Both the position numbers and the translations under genes were made by a program. This document shows positions 34,293-42,479 of a stretch of DNA of 64,000 nt, piece by piece. Positions within the stretch are counted from its first letter, which is position 1. The number at the start of each line of letters is the position of its first letter. Below the pieces are notes generated by a model, which worked only from the letters and a program-made list of their open reading frames with translations, had not been told where the DNA came from and did not search any database. Origin of the DNA: Mesorhizobium sp. Pch-S (GTDB lineage: Bacteria > Pseudomonadota > Alphaproteobacteria > Rhizobiales > Rhizobiaceae); NCBI RefSeq assembly GCF_004136315.1, contig NZ_CP029562.1:1550001-1614000 (forward strand), written 5' to 3'.

Positions 34293-34618
34293 TTCCTTTC
34301 GGTGTGGAGCTGTTCGAGCCGGTCTGCGAGGAAGCTCCATGTCCTCCAGAACTCGTCGAGGTAGTCGCGGCCCTGCGCGTTGAGGGAATAGACCTTGCGC
34401 GGCGGCCCCTTCTCGGACGGGACCTTCTCGACGTCGACGAAACCGCGCTGCTCGATCCTGACGAGCAGTGCATAGACGGTGCCCTCGGCGATGTCGGAAA
34501 AGCCGCGGTCGCGCAGCCACGCGGTGATTTCGTAGCCATAGGCCGACTGGCCGGCGAGGATCGCAAGCACGATCCCCTCCAGCGTCCCCTTGAGCATCTC
34601 CGTCATCTGCTTGCCCAT
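34289..34618 (-). CDS. PadR-family transcriptional regulator
   Basis: A 109-residue PadR protein: MLKGTLEGIVLAILAGQSAY, then GYEITAWLRDRGFSDIAEGT and VYALLVRIEQRGFVDVEKVP form the winged helix, followed by GPPRKVYSLNAQGRDYLDEF and a C-terminal dimer helix. ATG 34618 has AAGGAAG six bases upstream and is preferred over an in-frame GTG at 34633. PadR proteins repress their own operon and release DNA on binding a small ligand. A palindromic operator lies directly upstream at 34634-34670, so autoregulation is likely. Confidence 0.9.
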   Translation of the reverse strand: MGKQMTEMLKGTLEGIVLAILAGQSAYGYEITAWLRDRGFSDIAEGTVYALLVRIEQRGFVDVEKVPSEKGPPRKVYSLNAQGRDYLDEFWRTWSFLADRLEQLHTERK

Positions 34619-34633
34619 GGCGCTTCCTTCCAC

Positions 34634-34670
34634 TACTAAGCATTGCTTAGTACTAGTACTTAGTAATGCT
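34634..34670. promoter_or_regulatory. PadR operator: overlapping TACTAAG/CTTAGTA palindromes
   Basis: TACTAAG at 34634-34640 and CTTAGTA at 34646-34652 are inverted. A second, larger near-palindrome runs from AGCATT (34639) to AATGCT (34670), centred on ACTAGT. The half-site ACTTAGTA or its complement occurs three times. It begins 16 bases upstream of the PadR ATG, in an AT-rich patch that must hold the promoter. Confidence 0.7.
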
Positions 34671-34765
34671 ACATAGAAAGCCTGTCAAGCGGCGCCCATA
34701 TCGCGTGCAACCGAACCACTCCCATCGCGTTCCCGAACCAATGCTACGAAACGAGGAGTGCTGGC

Positions 34766-35629
34766 ATGACGTCCCCGAAGCGACAGAAGCTGCGGCTTTC
34801 CGGCGGAACCGAGCTTTCCTTCGTCACGGCAGGCGATGCGGCGAAACCGGCGCTGCTGCTGCTGCACGGCTTTCCAAGTTCGGCCCGCACATTCGACGGC
34901 ATCATTCCCGGGCTGGCGCGCATCGTCCATGTGATCGCGCCCGACCTGCCTGGCTACGGCCAGTCGGAGCCCCTGGCCAAACCAACGTTCGAGGCGCTCG
35001 GCGGCGCCATCCAGCAACTGCTGGACCATCTCCAGATCGGACAGCGCTTCATCTACCTGCACGATTGGGGGGCGCCTGTCGGCGTGCACATCGCCATGCA
35101 GGCGCCCGAACGTGTCGCCGGCCTCATCATCCAGAACGCCAACGAGCATCGAACCGGCTTCGGGCCGCTTTGGCACGACACTTTCGAATTCTGGAGAAAC
35201 CCGACGCCGGAGACCGAAAAGAAGGCGACATCGCACCTGACCTTCGAATTCACGCGCGAGCAGTACACGGGCGGCTTGCCCGACGAGGTCGCAGCCAGGA
35301 TCAAAGGCGAACCCTGGGTGGAGGACTGGCGCGTGATGAACCTGCCCGGCCGCATGGAAACGCAGCGCGCGCTGATTGCGGACTATGGCAACCACGTCGC
35401 TCGCTTCGATGCGGTTGCCGACTATCTCAGGCAGAACCAGCCGCCGGCGCTGATGCTGTGGGGACGGCATGACCCGTATTTCGACATCGCCGAAACGCTG
35501 TCATGGATGCAGGACCTGCCGCGCATGGAAGCCCATGTCTTCGATGGCAGCCATTTCCTGCTCGAAACACACGCCGAGGCCGCGCTGGCGCTGATGCTGG
35601 ACTTCATCGGCAAGCAAACGATGCGCTGA
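34766..35629 (+). CDS. Alpha/beta hydrolase, epoxide hydrolase/haloalkane dehalogenase-like
   Basis: A 287-residue hydrolase with the oxyanion motif LLHGFPSSARTF, then APDLPGYGQSE, and the elbow YLHDWGAPVG where the nucleophile is Asp100 rather than serine. This is typical of epoxide hydrolases, haloalkane and fluoroacetate dehalogenases. The histidine is in DGSHFLLETH near the end. The alternative reading NAN-EHRTGFGPL in the cap does not reveal the substrate. The ribosome site GAGGAG precedes the ATG. It is divergent from the PadR operon and could be controlled by the shared operator region. Confidence 0.85.
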   Translation: MTSPKRQKLRLSGGTELSFVTAGDAAKPALLLLHGFPSSARTFDGIIPGLARIVHVIAPDLPGYGQSEPLAKPTFEALGGAIQQLLDHLQIGQRFIYLHDWGAPVGVHIAMQAPERVAGLIIQNANEHRTGFGPLWHDTFEFWRNPTPETEKKATSHLTFEFTREQYTGGLPDEVAARIKGEPWVEDWRVMNLPGRMETQRALIADYGNHVARFDAVADYLRQNQPPALMLWGRHDPYFDIAETLSWMQDLPRMEAHVFDGSHFLLETHAEAALALMLDFIGKQTMR

Positions 35630-35720
35630 ACGCGATGCTTCTGCGCGGTCCCAGAAAATTGGAACCACGCTGGATCGGAATTCTTGTTTTTGCAGGCATC
35701 CACTTTCGAAGAAGGAGACC

Positions 35721-36089
35721 ATGATGACCACTGCAACAGGCCACACCGAAGCCATCCCCGCCAGCCGCGTGATCGGAACGAATGTCTACAACACCGCCGG
35801 CGAACACATCGGCGACATCGAGGATGTGATGCTGGAGAAGACCTCGAACGGGATCATGTTCGCCGTGATCGGCTTCGGCGGGTTTCTCGGCATCGGCGAG
35901 AAATATCACGCCATCCCCTGGGCCTCGCTCGACTATGACAAGGGCAAGAAAGGCTATGTCGTTCCCTACGACAAGGAACAGTTACAGGCTGCACCGTCCT
36001 ATTCGGTCAACGAACTGACAGAGGATGACGGCCTCAAGGCGCGTGACGCCTCCTACAGCTACTACAAGGTCGATCCCTACTGGCAGTAA
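35721..36089 (+). CDS. PRC-barrel domain protein
   Basis: A 122-residue protein with one PRC-barrel at about residues 12-85: IPASRVIGTNVYNTAGEHIG, DIEDVMLEKTSNGIMFAVIG, then GIGEKYHAIPWASLDYD. PRC barrels occur as small soluble partners in RNA processing, photosynthesis and stress physiology; free-standing rhizobial copies are often stress-induced. The tail ends ASYSYYKVDPYWQ. The ribosome site AAGGAG lies three bases before ATG 35721 and six before ATG 35724, so the second ATG may be used. A hairpin terminator follows. Confidence 0.88.
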   Translation: MMTTATGHTEAIPASRVIGTNVYNTAGEHIGDIEDVMLEKTSNGIMFAVIGFGGFLGIGEKYHAIPWASLDYDKGKKGYVVPYDKEQLQAAPSYSVNELTEDDGLKARDASYSYYKVDPYWQ

Positions 36090-36098
36090 CAACCGGCC

Positions 36099-36123
36099 GT
36101 CGGGGGCCGAAACAGCCCCCGAC
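36099..36123 (+). terminator. GC hairpin after the PRC-barrel gene
   Basis: GTCGGGGGC, seven-base loop CGAAACA, then GCCCCCGAC. The 9-bp perfect stem starts 10 bases after the stop. No U-tract follows. Confidence 0.6.
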
Positions 36124-36263
36124 CTCATCCGGGTCATCACCGAGGCAGAAATCCCCGCGCACACAGAAGTCGATGGATCCGGCCGGGTGCAGATTTTTGG
36201 AACCGATCCGCGCCAGGCAGATTTTTTACGGGGACGCGTTGCGAGCGCAAGCGGAGGGAAATC

Positions 36264-37445
36264 ATGCAGGCCAAGCCAGACAAGCTGATCGAACTGCACT
36301 CCGGCAGTGCGGAGTCACAGGCTGACATGGAGGCGCAGGCACGCCTCGCGGCCATCGTCGATTCCTCCTCCGATGCCATCATCAGCAAGGACCTCAACAG
36401 CGTCATCACAACCTGGAACGCCGCCGCCGAGCGCATGTTCGGCTACACGGCGAGCGAGGCGATCGGCCGATCCGTGCTGATGCTGATCCCCGAACGCCTG
36501 CACAGCGAAGAAAACGAGATCATCGAGCGCATCCGCAGCGGCGAGCGGATCGGCAGCTTCGAAACGGTGCGCCTGCGCAAGGACGGCACCACGATCCATG
36601 TCTCGCTGACCATCTCGCCGATCAAGACCGCCGACGGCAGGATCATCGGCGCCTCCAAGATCGCCCGCGACATCACCGCCACGCGCGAGAACGAGCGCCG
36701 CATCCGGCTCCTGCTGCGCGAGGTCAACCACCGGGTGAAGAACCAGTATGCCGTCATCCTGGCGATGGTGAAGGAAACCAGCCGGCGCGCTACCTCGCCC
36801 GAGGAATTCGAGCGCCATGTCCGCGACCGCATCGCCGCGCTTTCCCGCTCGCACGACCTGCTGGTGCTGTCGGACTGGTCGGGCGCCAGTGTCGCCGAAC
36901 TGGTGCAGGAACATCTGAAGCCGTTCGGGCACGAGGAGCGCATCAAGGTTTCAGGCTCGCTGCTGACGCTGAACGCACGCTCGGTGCAATATCTCGGCAT
37001 GGCGCTGCACGAACTCGGCACCAACTCCGCGAAGTACGGCGCGCTGGCCTGCCCGAAAGGTTCGATCGATGTGACCTGGAACATCGGCACCGATGCAAAG
37101 GGCGCTTCGGTGCTGCAGCTCTGCTGGGAGGAACGCTTCGCCGGGGAACCGACGGCCTGTCACCAGAGCAATCCGCGCGGTTTCGGCAGCATCGTGCTGC
37201 TGCGCGCCACGCCACAGGCACTGGATGGCAGTGCCGAGATCGACCGTGGCACCGGCCATGTGCGCTGGCAGCTGACGGCGCCGGTCGACAGCGTGACGGC
37301 GGTGCGCGACAACGAGGATGAGCCAGCACTCAGCCAGCAGGTGTTCGACCCGATCCGGCTCGTCCGCTCGCCGTCGCTTCACGACAACATGGTCCCGAAG
37401 ACGCGTCCGCTCGAGGTCGGCGCCATGATTGCAAACGGGAAATGA
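36264..37445 (+). CDS. PAS-HWE sensor histidine kinase
   Basis: A 393-residue soluble kinase. A PAS domain lies at about 25-140 (SSSDAIISKDLNSVITTWNA, then SKIARDITATRENERRIRLL). The HWE dimerisation box is LLREVNHRVKNQYAVILAMV with phospho-acceptor His156. The N-box is MALHELGTNSAKYGAL with His249 and Asn253, and the family-naming Trp-x-Glu is CWEE at 287-290. The residue pair that names the HWE class is thus present. HWE kinases feed the general stress response or light and chemotaxis pathways in alphaproteobacteria. No response regulator is adjacent, so the partner is unknown. The C-terminal 50 residues lie beyond the ATPase fold. Confidence 0.9.
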   Translation: MQAKPDKLIELHSGSAESQADMEAQARLAAIVDSSSDAIISKDLNSVITTWNAAAERMFGYTASEAIGRSVLMLIPERLHSEENEIIERIRSGERIGSFETVRLRKDGTTIHVSLTISPIKTADGRIIGASKIARDITATRENERRIRLLLREVNHRVKNQYAVILAMVKETSRRATSPEEFERHVRDRIAALSRSHDLLVLSDWSGASVAELVQEHLKPFGHEERIKVSGSLLTLNARSVQYLGMALHELGTNSAKYGALACPKGSIDVTWNIGTDAKGASVLQLCWEERFAGEPTACHQSNPRGFGSIVLLRATPQALDGSAEIDRGTGHVRWQLTAPVDSVTAVRDNEDEPALSQQVFDPIRLVRSPSLHDNMVPKTRPLEVGAMIANGK

Positions 37446-37484
37446 GCCCCGTGAGGGTGTTCCAGCGGCCAACAGGAGGTCCAG

Positions 37485-37649
37485 ATGCTGCACAATGAGA
37501 TTTGGCTGCTTCTGCTCACCGTCGCACCGATCGTCGCGGCCGGCCTGATCGGCTTCGCCATGCTCAGGCGGCACGAGGAAGATTCGGCAGAACGGCGGGA
37601 ACATGAGGCGGCAATGAGAAGACTGTCTTCCGTCTCCGGCCGAGGCTGA
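37485..37649 (+). CDS. 54-residue single-pass membrane protein
   Basis: ATG 37485 follows CAGGAGGTCC, a strong ribosome site. The protein is MLHNEIWLLLLTVAPIVAAG and LIGFAMLRRHEEDSAERREH followed by EAAMRRLSSVSGRG: one TM helix and a charged cytoplasmic helix. It starts 39 bases after the kinase stop and may be cotranscribed with it. Not recognised. It is unrelated in sequence to the paralogous 54-residue pair elsewhere in the window. Confidence 0.65.
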   Translation: MLHNEIWLLLLTVAPIVAAGLIGFAMLRRHEEDSAERREHEAAMRRLSSVSGRG

Positions 37650-37679
37650 GCCGAAGAATGATCGCTGCGATGGGCCTGG

Positions 37680-38465
37680 TCAGCCTTGGGTCCGTCCGCG
37701 GACGGTGCCGCGATAATAGAGCCCGATGGGCTTGTCCTCGACAGCCATGACCGCAAAGTCGAGATCGTAGATGTCCGCCAGCACCGCGGAGCGCATCAAG
37801 GCGGCCGGCGATCCCTGCTGCACCAGCCTGCCGTCGCGCATGGCGACGATGTGGTCGGAATAGCTGGAGGCGAAGTTGATGTCGTGCAGCACCAGCACGA
37901 TGGTCTTGCCGAACTCGTCGACCGCCCGGCGCAGCAGCCGCATCATCGACACCGCCTGTTTCATGTCGAGATTGTTCAGCGGCTCGTCGAGCAGCACGTA
38001 GTCCGTATCCTGGCACAGCACCATCGCCACGAAGGCGCGCTGGCGCTGGCCGCCGGACAGTTCGTCCAGGAACCGGTCGGCCAGCCTGCCGAGTTCGAGA
38101 TGGGCGAGCGCGTGTTCGACATGGTCACGGTCCGCTGCCGTCGGCCGCCCCTTCGAATGCGGGTAACGGCCGAAAGCCACCAGTTCGCGCACCGTGAGGC
38201 GCGAGGTCATGGCATTGTCCTGCCGCAGGATCGCGAGCTTGCGCGCCAGCACGTCGCCGGGGGTGGTCGTCACGTCGAGGCCGTCGACGGTGATGGTGCC
38301 GGAGTCCATCGGCATCAGGCGGCTCATCATCGACAGCAGCGTCGACTTGCCGGCGCCGTTCGGCCCGATGATCGATGTCAGGCCCTTCTGCGGCAGGTCG
38401 AGCGTTACGGCATCGACCACGACGGTCCTGCCATAGGCCTTCGTCACCTTGTCGATGCGGATCAT
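37680..38465 (-). CDS. Iron-siderophore ABC transporter ATP-binding protein
   Basis: A 261-residue ABC ATPase of the FecE/FepC group. It has Walker A GPNGAGKSTLLSMM, Q-loop LAILRQDNAM, signature LSGGQRQRAF, Walker B DYVLLDEPLNNLD and the switch VLHDINF. It would energise ferric-siderophore import with the two permeases immediately upstream in the same transcript; its ATG overlaps the permease stop by four bases. The closest architectural match is the CeuBCDE/YclNOPQ type. Confidence 0.93.
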   Translation of the reverse strand: MIRIDKVTKAYGRTVVVDAVTLDLPQKGLTSIIGPNGAGKSTLLSMMSRLMPMDSGTITVDGLDVTTTPGDVLARKLAILRQDNAMTSRLTVRELVAFGRYPHSKGRPTAADRDHVEHALAHLELGRLADRFLDELSGGQRQRAFVAMVLCQDTDYVLLDEPLNNLDMKQAVSMMRLLRRAVDEFGKTIVLVLHDINFASSYSDHIVAMRDGRLVQQGSPAALMRSAVLADIYDLDFAVMAVEDKPIGLYYRGTVRGRTQG

Positions 38466-39418
38466 CGTCTCGCTCCGGAAAGCAGCAGCAGGATGAACAA
38501 TGTCCCGCCGAGGAATTCGATCAGCACGCTGAGCGCGGTGCTGAAGGCAAACAGGCGCTCCAGCAGCGTCTGCCCGCCGACCAGGATGATGACAGCAAGC
38601 AGGATGGCGACCGGCAGCACGATGCTATGACGCGCGGTGCCGGCGAGATGATAGGCGAGGTTTGCCACCAGCAGCCCGAAGAAGGTGACCGGGCCGACAA
38701 GCGCCGTCGAGACGGAGACGAGCACGGCGACCAGAATCAAAAGCACGGTCACCACCCGGCTGTGCGCCACGCCGAGACTGATGGCGTGTTCGCGGCCCAG
38801 TGCCAGCACGTCGAAGGTGGAGAAGAAGCGCCAGCCGATCGCCGACGCGACCAGCACGGCGAGCGCCGCCACGGAAAGGATCTCGCCATGGACGGTGTTG
38901 AAGGAAGCAAAGAAGCGATCCTGCAGCACCATGAAATCGAGCGGGTCGATCATGCGCTGCAGGAAGGTGGACAGGCTGCGGAACAGCACGCCGAAAATGA
39001 CGCCGGCCAGCAGCAGCAGGTGCAGGCTGCGCACCTCGCCCGAGAGCAGCCAGCGGTAGATGATCGCCGCGAAGAGCACCATGGCGGCGGCGTCGACGAC
39101 GAATATGACCCGCGGCCCGACCAGGCTGGAGTAACCGGCGCCGAACAGGAAAACGACGATTGTCTGGACGAGCACGTAAAGCGCGTCGAAGCCCATGATC
39201 GCCGGCGTCAGGATGCGGTTGTTGGTCAACGTCTGGAACAGCACCGTCGACACCGCGATCGAATAGGCGACGAGCAGCAGGGCAGCGAGCTTGGTGCCGC
39301 GGAACGGCAGCACGAAACCCCAGTTGCCATTGGCGCCGATCGTCATGAACGCCGTCATCGCGGCGAGAGCCAGCAGCGACAGCAGGGCGACCAGGAAAAA
39401 AGGACGGCGGCTAACCAA
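38462..39418 (-). CDS. Iron-siderophore ABC transporter permease (second subunit)
   Basis: A FecCD/BtuC-family permease of about 318 residues with nine to ten TM helices (FFLVALLSLLALAAMTAFMT; SIAVSTVLFQTLTNNRILTP; VGPVTFFGLLVANLAYHLAG near the ATPase-coupling loop). No ATG fits: the likely start is TTG at 39418, four bases after GGAGG, overlapping the end of the first permease. The overlaps on both sides show tight translational coupling, as expected for subunits in 1:1 ratio. It resembles CeuC/YclO. Confidence 0.88.
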   Translation of the reverse strand: MVSRRPFFLVALLSLLALAAMTAFMTIGANGNWGFVLPFRGTKLAALLLVAYSIAVSTVLFQTLTNNRILTPAIMGFDALYVLVQTIVVFLFGAGYSSLVGPRVIFVVDAAAMVLFAAIIYRWLLSGEVRSLHLLLLAGVIFGVLFRSLSTFLQRMIDPLDFMVLQDRFFASFNTVHGEILSVAALAVLVASAIGWRFFSTFDVLALGREHAISLGVAHSRVVTVLLILVAVLVSVSTALVGPVTFFGLLVANLAYHLAGTARHSIVLPVAILLAVIILVGGQTLLERLFAFSTALSVLIEFLGGTLFILLLLSGARR

Positions 39419-40370
39419 GCTGCCTCCGCCGGCGCAGCAGCAGCACCAGGAAGAAGGCACTGCCGACGACGCCCATGATGGTGCCGACGGGGATTTCATA
39501 AGGGTAGCGGATGATGCGCCCGGTGATGTCGCAGGCAAGCAGCAGCGCGGCGCCGAGGATCGCCACCCAGGGCAGCGAGCGACGGACGTTGTCGCCGAGC
39601 ACCATCGCGACGATGTTGGGAACGACCAGGCCGACGAAGGGGATCATGCCGACGGTCGCGACGACACCGGCGGTGACCATGGCGACGATGACAAGGCCGA
39701 GCCGCAGCACCCGCCTGTAGTCGAGGCCGAGATTGGTGGTGAAGTCCTCGCCGAGGCCGGCAGCGGTGAAGCGGTCGGCGGTGACATAGGCGAGCGCCGC
39801 CAGGAAAAAGGACACCCACAACAGCTCGTAGCGGCCACGCAGCACGCCGGAGAAATCGCCGGTCGTCCAGGCATTGAGCGCCTGCAGCAGTTCGAAACGG
39901 TAGGCGATGAAGGCGGCGACCGCGCCGATGATGTTGCCGAACAGGATGCCGACCAGGGGCACCATCAGCACCGAGCGCAGCGGTATTGAACGCAGGATGC
40001 GCAGGAACATCGCGGTGCCGGCGAGCGCGAAGACGGAAGCGACGAGCATCCGGACGAAGATCGGCGTTTCGGGGGCGACGAGGGTGACGGCCAGGATGCC
40101 GAGGCTGGCCGAATCCACCGTGCCGACCGTCGACGGCTCGACGAAGCGGTTGCGGGCCATCATCTGCATGATCGTGCCGGCGACCGCCATCGACACGCCG
40201 GCCAGCATGATCGCCGCCGTGCGCGGGATGCGGCTGGCCAGCATGATCTGCGCGGCCTGGCTGTCGCCGCCCTGGCCGAACAAGGCAAGGGGCGAGATGT
40301 CGCTGACGCCGACGAACAGGCTGACCAGCGCCAGGCAGGCAACGAGCAGGATGGCGGCGGCTATCTTCAA
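39411..40370 (-). CDS. Iron-siderophore ABC transporter permease (first subunit)
   Basis: A FecCD-family permease of about 319 residues: IAAAILLVACLALVSLFVGV at the start, RIPRTAAIMLAGVSMAVAGT and IMQMMARNRFVEPSTVGTVD (the conserved G-x-Q-x3-RNPLAxP-like region), ending in LVLLLRRRRQLG. The frame continues upstream into a dispersed inverted repeat with no ATG, so the start is probably TTG 40370, just before the first hydrophobic helix. Its stop overlaps the next permease start. It resembles CeuB/YclN. The start is uncertain by up to 50 codons. Confidence 0.85.
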   Translation of the reverse strand: MKIAAAILLVACLALVSLFVGVSDISPLALFGQGGDSQAAQIMLASRIPRTAAIMLAGVSMAVAGTIMQMMARNRFVEPSTVGTVDSASLGILAVTLVAPETPIFVRMLVASVFALAGTAMFLRILRSIPLRSVLMVPLVGILFGNIIGAVAAFIAYRFELLQALNAWTTGDFSGVLRGRYELLWVSFFLAALAYVTADRFTAAGLGEDFTTNLGLDYRRVLRLGLVIVAMVTAGVVATVGMIPFVGLVVPNIVAMVLGDNVRRSLPWVAILGAALLLACDITGRIIRYPYEIPVGTIMGVVGSAFFLVLLLRRRRQLG

Positions 40371-40410
40371 CGCGATGTCCGGGAGAGGTTTTGGTGGGCG
40401 GTGACCAACC

Positions 40411-40589
40411 CCTTCTCCCCTTGTGGGAGAAGGTGGCCCGAAGGGCCGGATGAGGGGTGCTGGAAGAAACGAGACTGAGGAAATTACATCTGTATAACAG
40501 CATCTTAACCCGAAAGGTCGCGATCCGTCCAACACCCCTCATCCGACCTCGCCTGCGGCTCGGCCACCTTCTCCCACAAGGGGAGAAGG
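40411..40589. repeat. Inverted repeat pair inside the siderophore operon
   Basis: The left arm 40411-40459 begins CCTTCTCCCCTTGTGGGAGA and ends GGATGAGGGGTG. The right arm 40533-40589 begins CACCCCTCATCC and ends TCTCCCACAAGGGGAGAAGG. Each arm also contains its own small hairpin. The 73-base interior is AT-richer. It lies between the binding-protein gene and the first permease, both read from the minus strand, and would fold into a large mRNA hairpin. It looks like two facing copies of a rhizobial dispersed palindrome. Confidence 0.85.
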
Positions 40590-40613
40590 CAACGCGGCGA
40601 AGCGGCTCTCAAC

Positions 40614-41534
40614 TCACTCACCCGGCGCATCAAAGGCCTTCGACACCTGCTCGATGCTCTGGTGCAGTGCGGTCAATCCGCCGCCGACCAGGTACCAGTT
40701 GGCAGGCTCCAGATAGACGACCTGGTTCTTCTTCCAGGCCGTCGTCTGCCGGACCAGCTCGTTGTCGAGGAAGGACTTCGCCGGGCTGCCCTCGCGGCCG
40801 ATGGCGGCATCGCGGTCGATGACATAGAGCCAGTCCGGGTTGGTCTTGAGGATGTATTCGAACGAGACCGGCTGGCCGTGCGTGCCGGTGTCGAGGCCGG
40901 TGGCGGCGGGAACGATGCCGAAGGCGTCATGCAGGATGCCGAAGCGCGAGCCCGGGCCGTAGGCGCTGATGCGGCCGCCGGTGGTGAGCACGATCAAACC
41001 CTTGCCCTTGCTGGCCGCCTTGGCCTTCAGGGCGGACACGGCGCTGTCGAGTTCCGCGACGGCCTTTTCAGCCTCCTGCTGCTTGCCGAAGATGCGGCCA
41101 AGCGTCTTCACATTGTTCTCGACCGAGCCGAGGTAATCCTTGGCATTGCCGGTAAGATCGATGGTCGGCGCGATCTTCGCCAGCTCGGCGAACTTGGCGG
41201 CGGAACGGCCGCCGACGATGATGAGGTCGGGCCTGGCGGCATTGACCGCCTCATAGTCCGGCTCGAACAGCGTGCCGATCTTGGCGTAGCTGTCGGCATT
41301 GTATTTGGCGAGGTAGGCCGGCTTCGGCCCACCCGGAACGCCCGCCACCGCCACGCCGAGGCGGTCGAGAGTGTCCAATGTGGCAAGGTCAAACACCAGG
41401 ACCTTGGCCGGCTGGCCGCTGAGCTTCGTCTCGCCCTGCGCATGGCTGACGGCAATCTCTTGTGCCTGCGCGGGCAGACACGCCAGCACCACAAGGGCCA
41501 GCGAGGCAATGAGGGGACTGATCTTGCTGAACAT
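40614..41534 (-). CDS. Periplasmic siderophore-binding protein, CeuE/YclQ-like
   Basis: A 306-residue class III binding protein with signal peptide (LIASLALVVLACLPAQAQ). Key features are KVLVFDLATLDTLDRLG, the long helix and the C-terminal half with DTGTHGQPVSFEYILKTNPD and YLEPANWYLVGGGL. His219 (in THGQ) and Tyr281 (in NWYL) sit where CeuE uses a histidine and tyrosine to complete the iron shell of tetradentate catecholates. That predicts binding of enterobactin breakdown products, azotochelin-like or related bis-catecholates. It heads the transport operon. AGGAAAAA precedes the ATG. Confidence 0.9.
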   Translation of the reverse strand: MFSKISPLIASLALVVLACLPAQAQEIAVSHAQGETKLSGQPAKVLVFDLATLDTLDRLGVAVAGVPGGPKPAYLAKYNADSYAKIGTLFEPDYEAVNAARPDLIIVGGRSAAKFAELAKIAPTIDLTGNAKDYLGSVENNVKTLGRIFGKQQEAEKAVAELDSAVSALKAKAASKGKGLIVLTTGGRISAYGPGSRFGILHDAFGIVPAATGLDTGTHGQPVSFEYILKTNPDWLYVIDRDAAIGREGSPAKSFLDNELVRQTTAWKKNQVVYLEPANWYLVGGGLTALHQSIEQVSKAFDAPGE

Positions 41535-41562
41535 TTTTTCCTGCCTTTCGAATTGCGCCGGC

Positions 41563-42477
41563 TTAGTTGCCGTCGGGCGTTGTCGATCCGCCGGCTGCCG
41601 GAGCCGGGTTGATGCCGAGCAGCGAAAAGCGCAGGGCGTCGGCGACCGCGAGAGGGATCATGCTGCCGTGGCTTTCGTCGGCGAACTGGCGGTAGCCAAG
41701 CATGAGCCGACTTGCCTTGAGGGCGTCGTGGACATCGTGGCCATTCGGCCCGGAGCGCAGCGTTTCGATCTTCGCGATGGTCGCGGCATCGGCTCCCGGT
41801 CGCTGCGCACGCTTGCCGCTGGTCTCGATCAGCAGCCTGCTGCCCTCGCCCGAAGACGGGTCGCGCAGGAACTGCTGCATTTCATTCAGGATCGAGCGTC
41901 CGTTCCACCAGATCGAGGGGTCGGCGGCGATGTAGGTCTGGAAAGCATCCGGCCTGGAGAACAGCACATGCAGGGCGAACAGCCCGCCCAGCGAATGCCC
42001 GAAAAGCGTCTGCTGTTTCCGGTCGACCGCAACGCGGCGCTCGACCTCCGGCTTGACCGTTCTCTCAAGGAACTCGAGGAAGGCATCGTTTCCGCCAGTC
42101 TTCGGCGCGCTCATGCCCGGCGGGATCAGCTCAGCCGGCGTCAGCGGCGTCAGGTCGAAGAAGCGCAGGCGCACGATCTCGTCGCGCTTGTCGCTGGGAT
42201 AGCCGATGCCGACGAGGACAGCCTGCATCTCCGGCGCTCCGGCCAGCGCCTGCCGCGCCAGGTCGAAGGTGGTGTTGCCGTCGATCAGATAGACAACCGG
42301 GTAGCCTTGCGCGGGCGGCTGCCCTTCGGGCACGGAGAGGAAGACCCTGCGCGTGACCTTATCCAGGCCGCCGAGATCGAAGCTTGTGCGCATCGGCTCA
42401 TCGGCGATTGCGGTGCCTGCGACGGCAACCGCCACCGCCGCGGCTCCGATTATTGCGTTCAACGTCCGGCCGACCAT
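41563..42477 (-). CDS. Periplasmic esterase, IroE/Fes-like (siderophore hydrolase)
   Basis: A 304-residue exported alpha/beta hydrolase. The signal peptide is MVGRTLNAIIGAAAVAVAVA up to GTAIA. The mature part has FLSVPEGQ, YPVVYLIDGNTTFD, the elbow LFGHSLGGLFALHVLF, DPSIWWNGRSIL (typical of the enterochelin-esterase/IroE group) and ESHGSMIP carrying the histidine. IroE-type enzymes cut one ester of trilactone catecholates in the periplasm, giving linear forms. Here that would feed the CeuE-like binding protein, whose gene starts 29 bases downstream. The TonB receptor gene is three bases upstream, so all are in one transcript. Confidence 0.87.
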   Translation of the reverse strand: MVGRTLNAIIGAAAVAVAVAGTAIADEPMRTSFDLGGLDKVTRRVFLSVPEGQPPAQGYPVVYLIDGNTTFDLARQALAGAPEMQAVLVGIGYPSDKRDEIVRLRFFDLTPLTPAELIPPGMSAPKTGGNDAFLEFLERTVKPEVERRVAVDRKQQTLFGHSLGGLFALHVLFSRPDAFQTYIAADPSIWWNGRSILNEMQQFLRDPSSGEGSRLLIETSGKRAQRPGADAATIAKIETLRSGPNGHDVHDALKASRLMLGYRQFADESHGSMIPLAVADALRFSLLGINPAPAAGGSTTPDGN

Positions 42478-42479
42478 CG

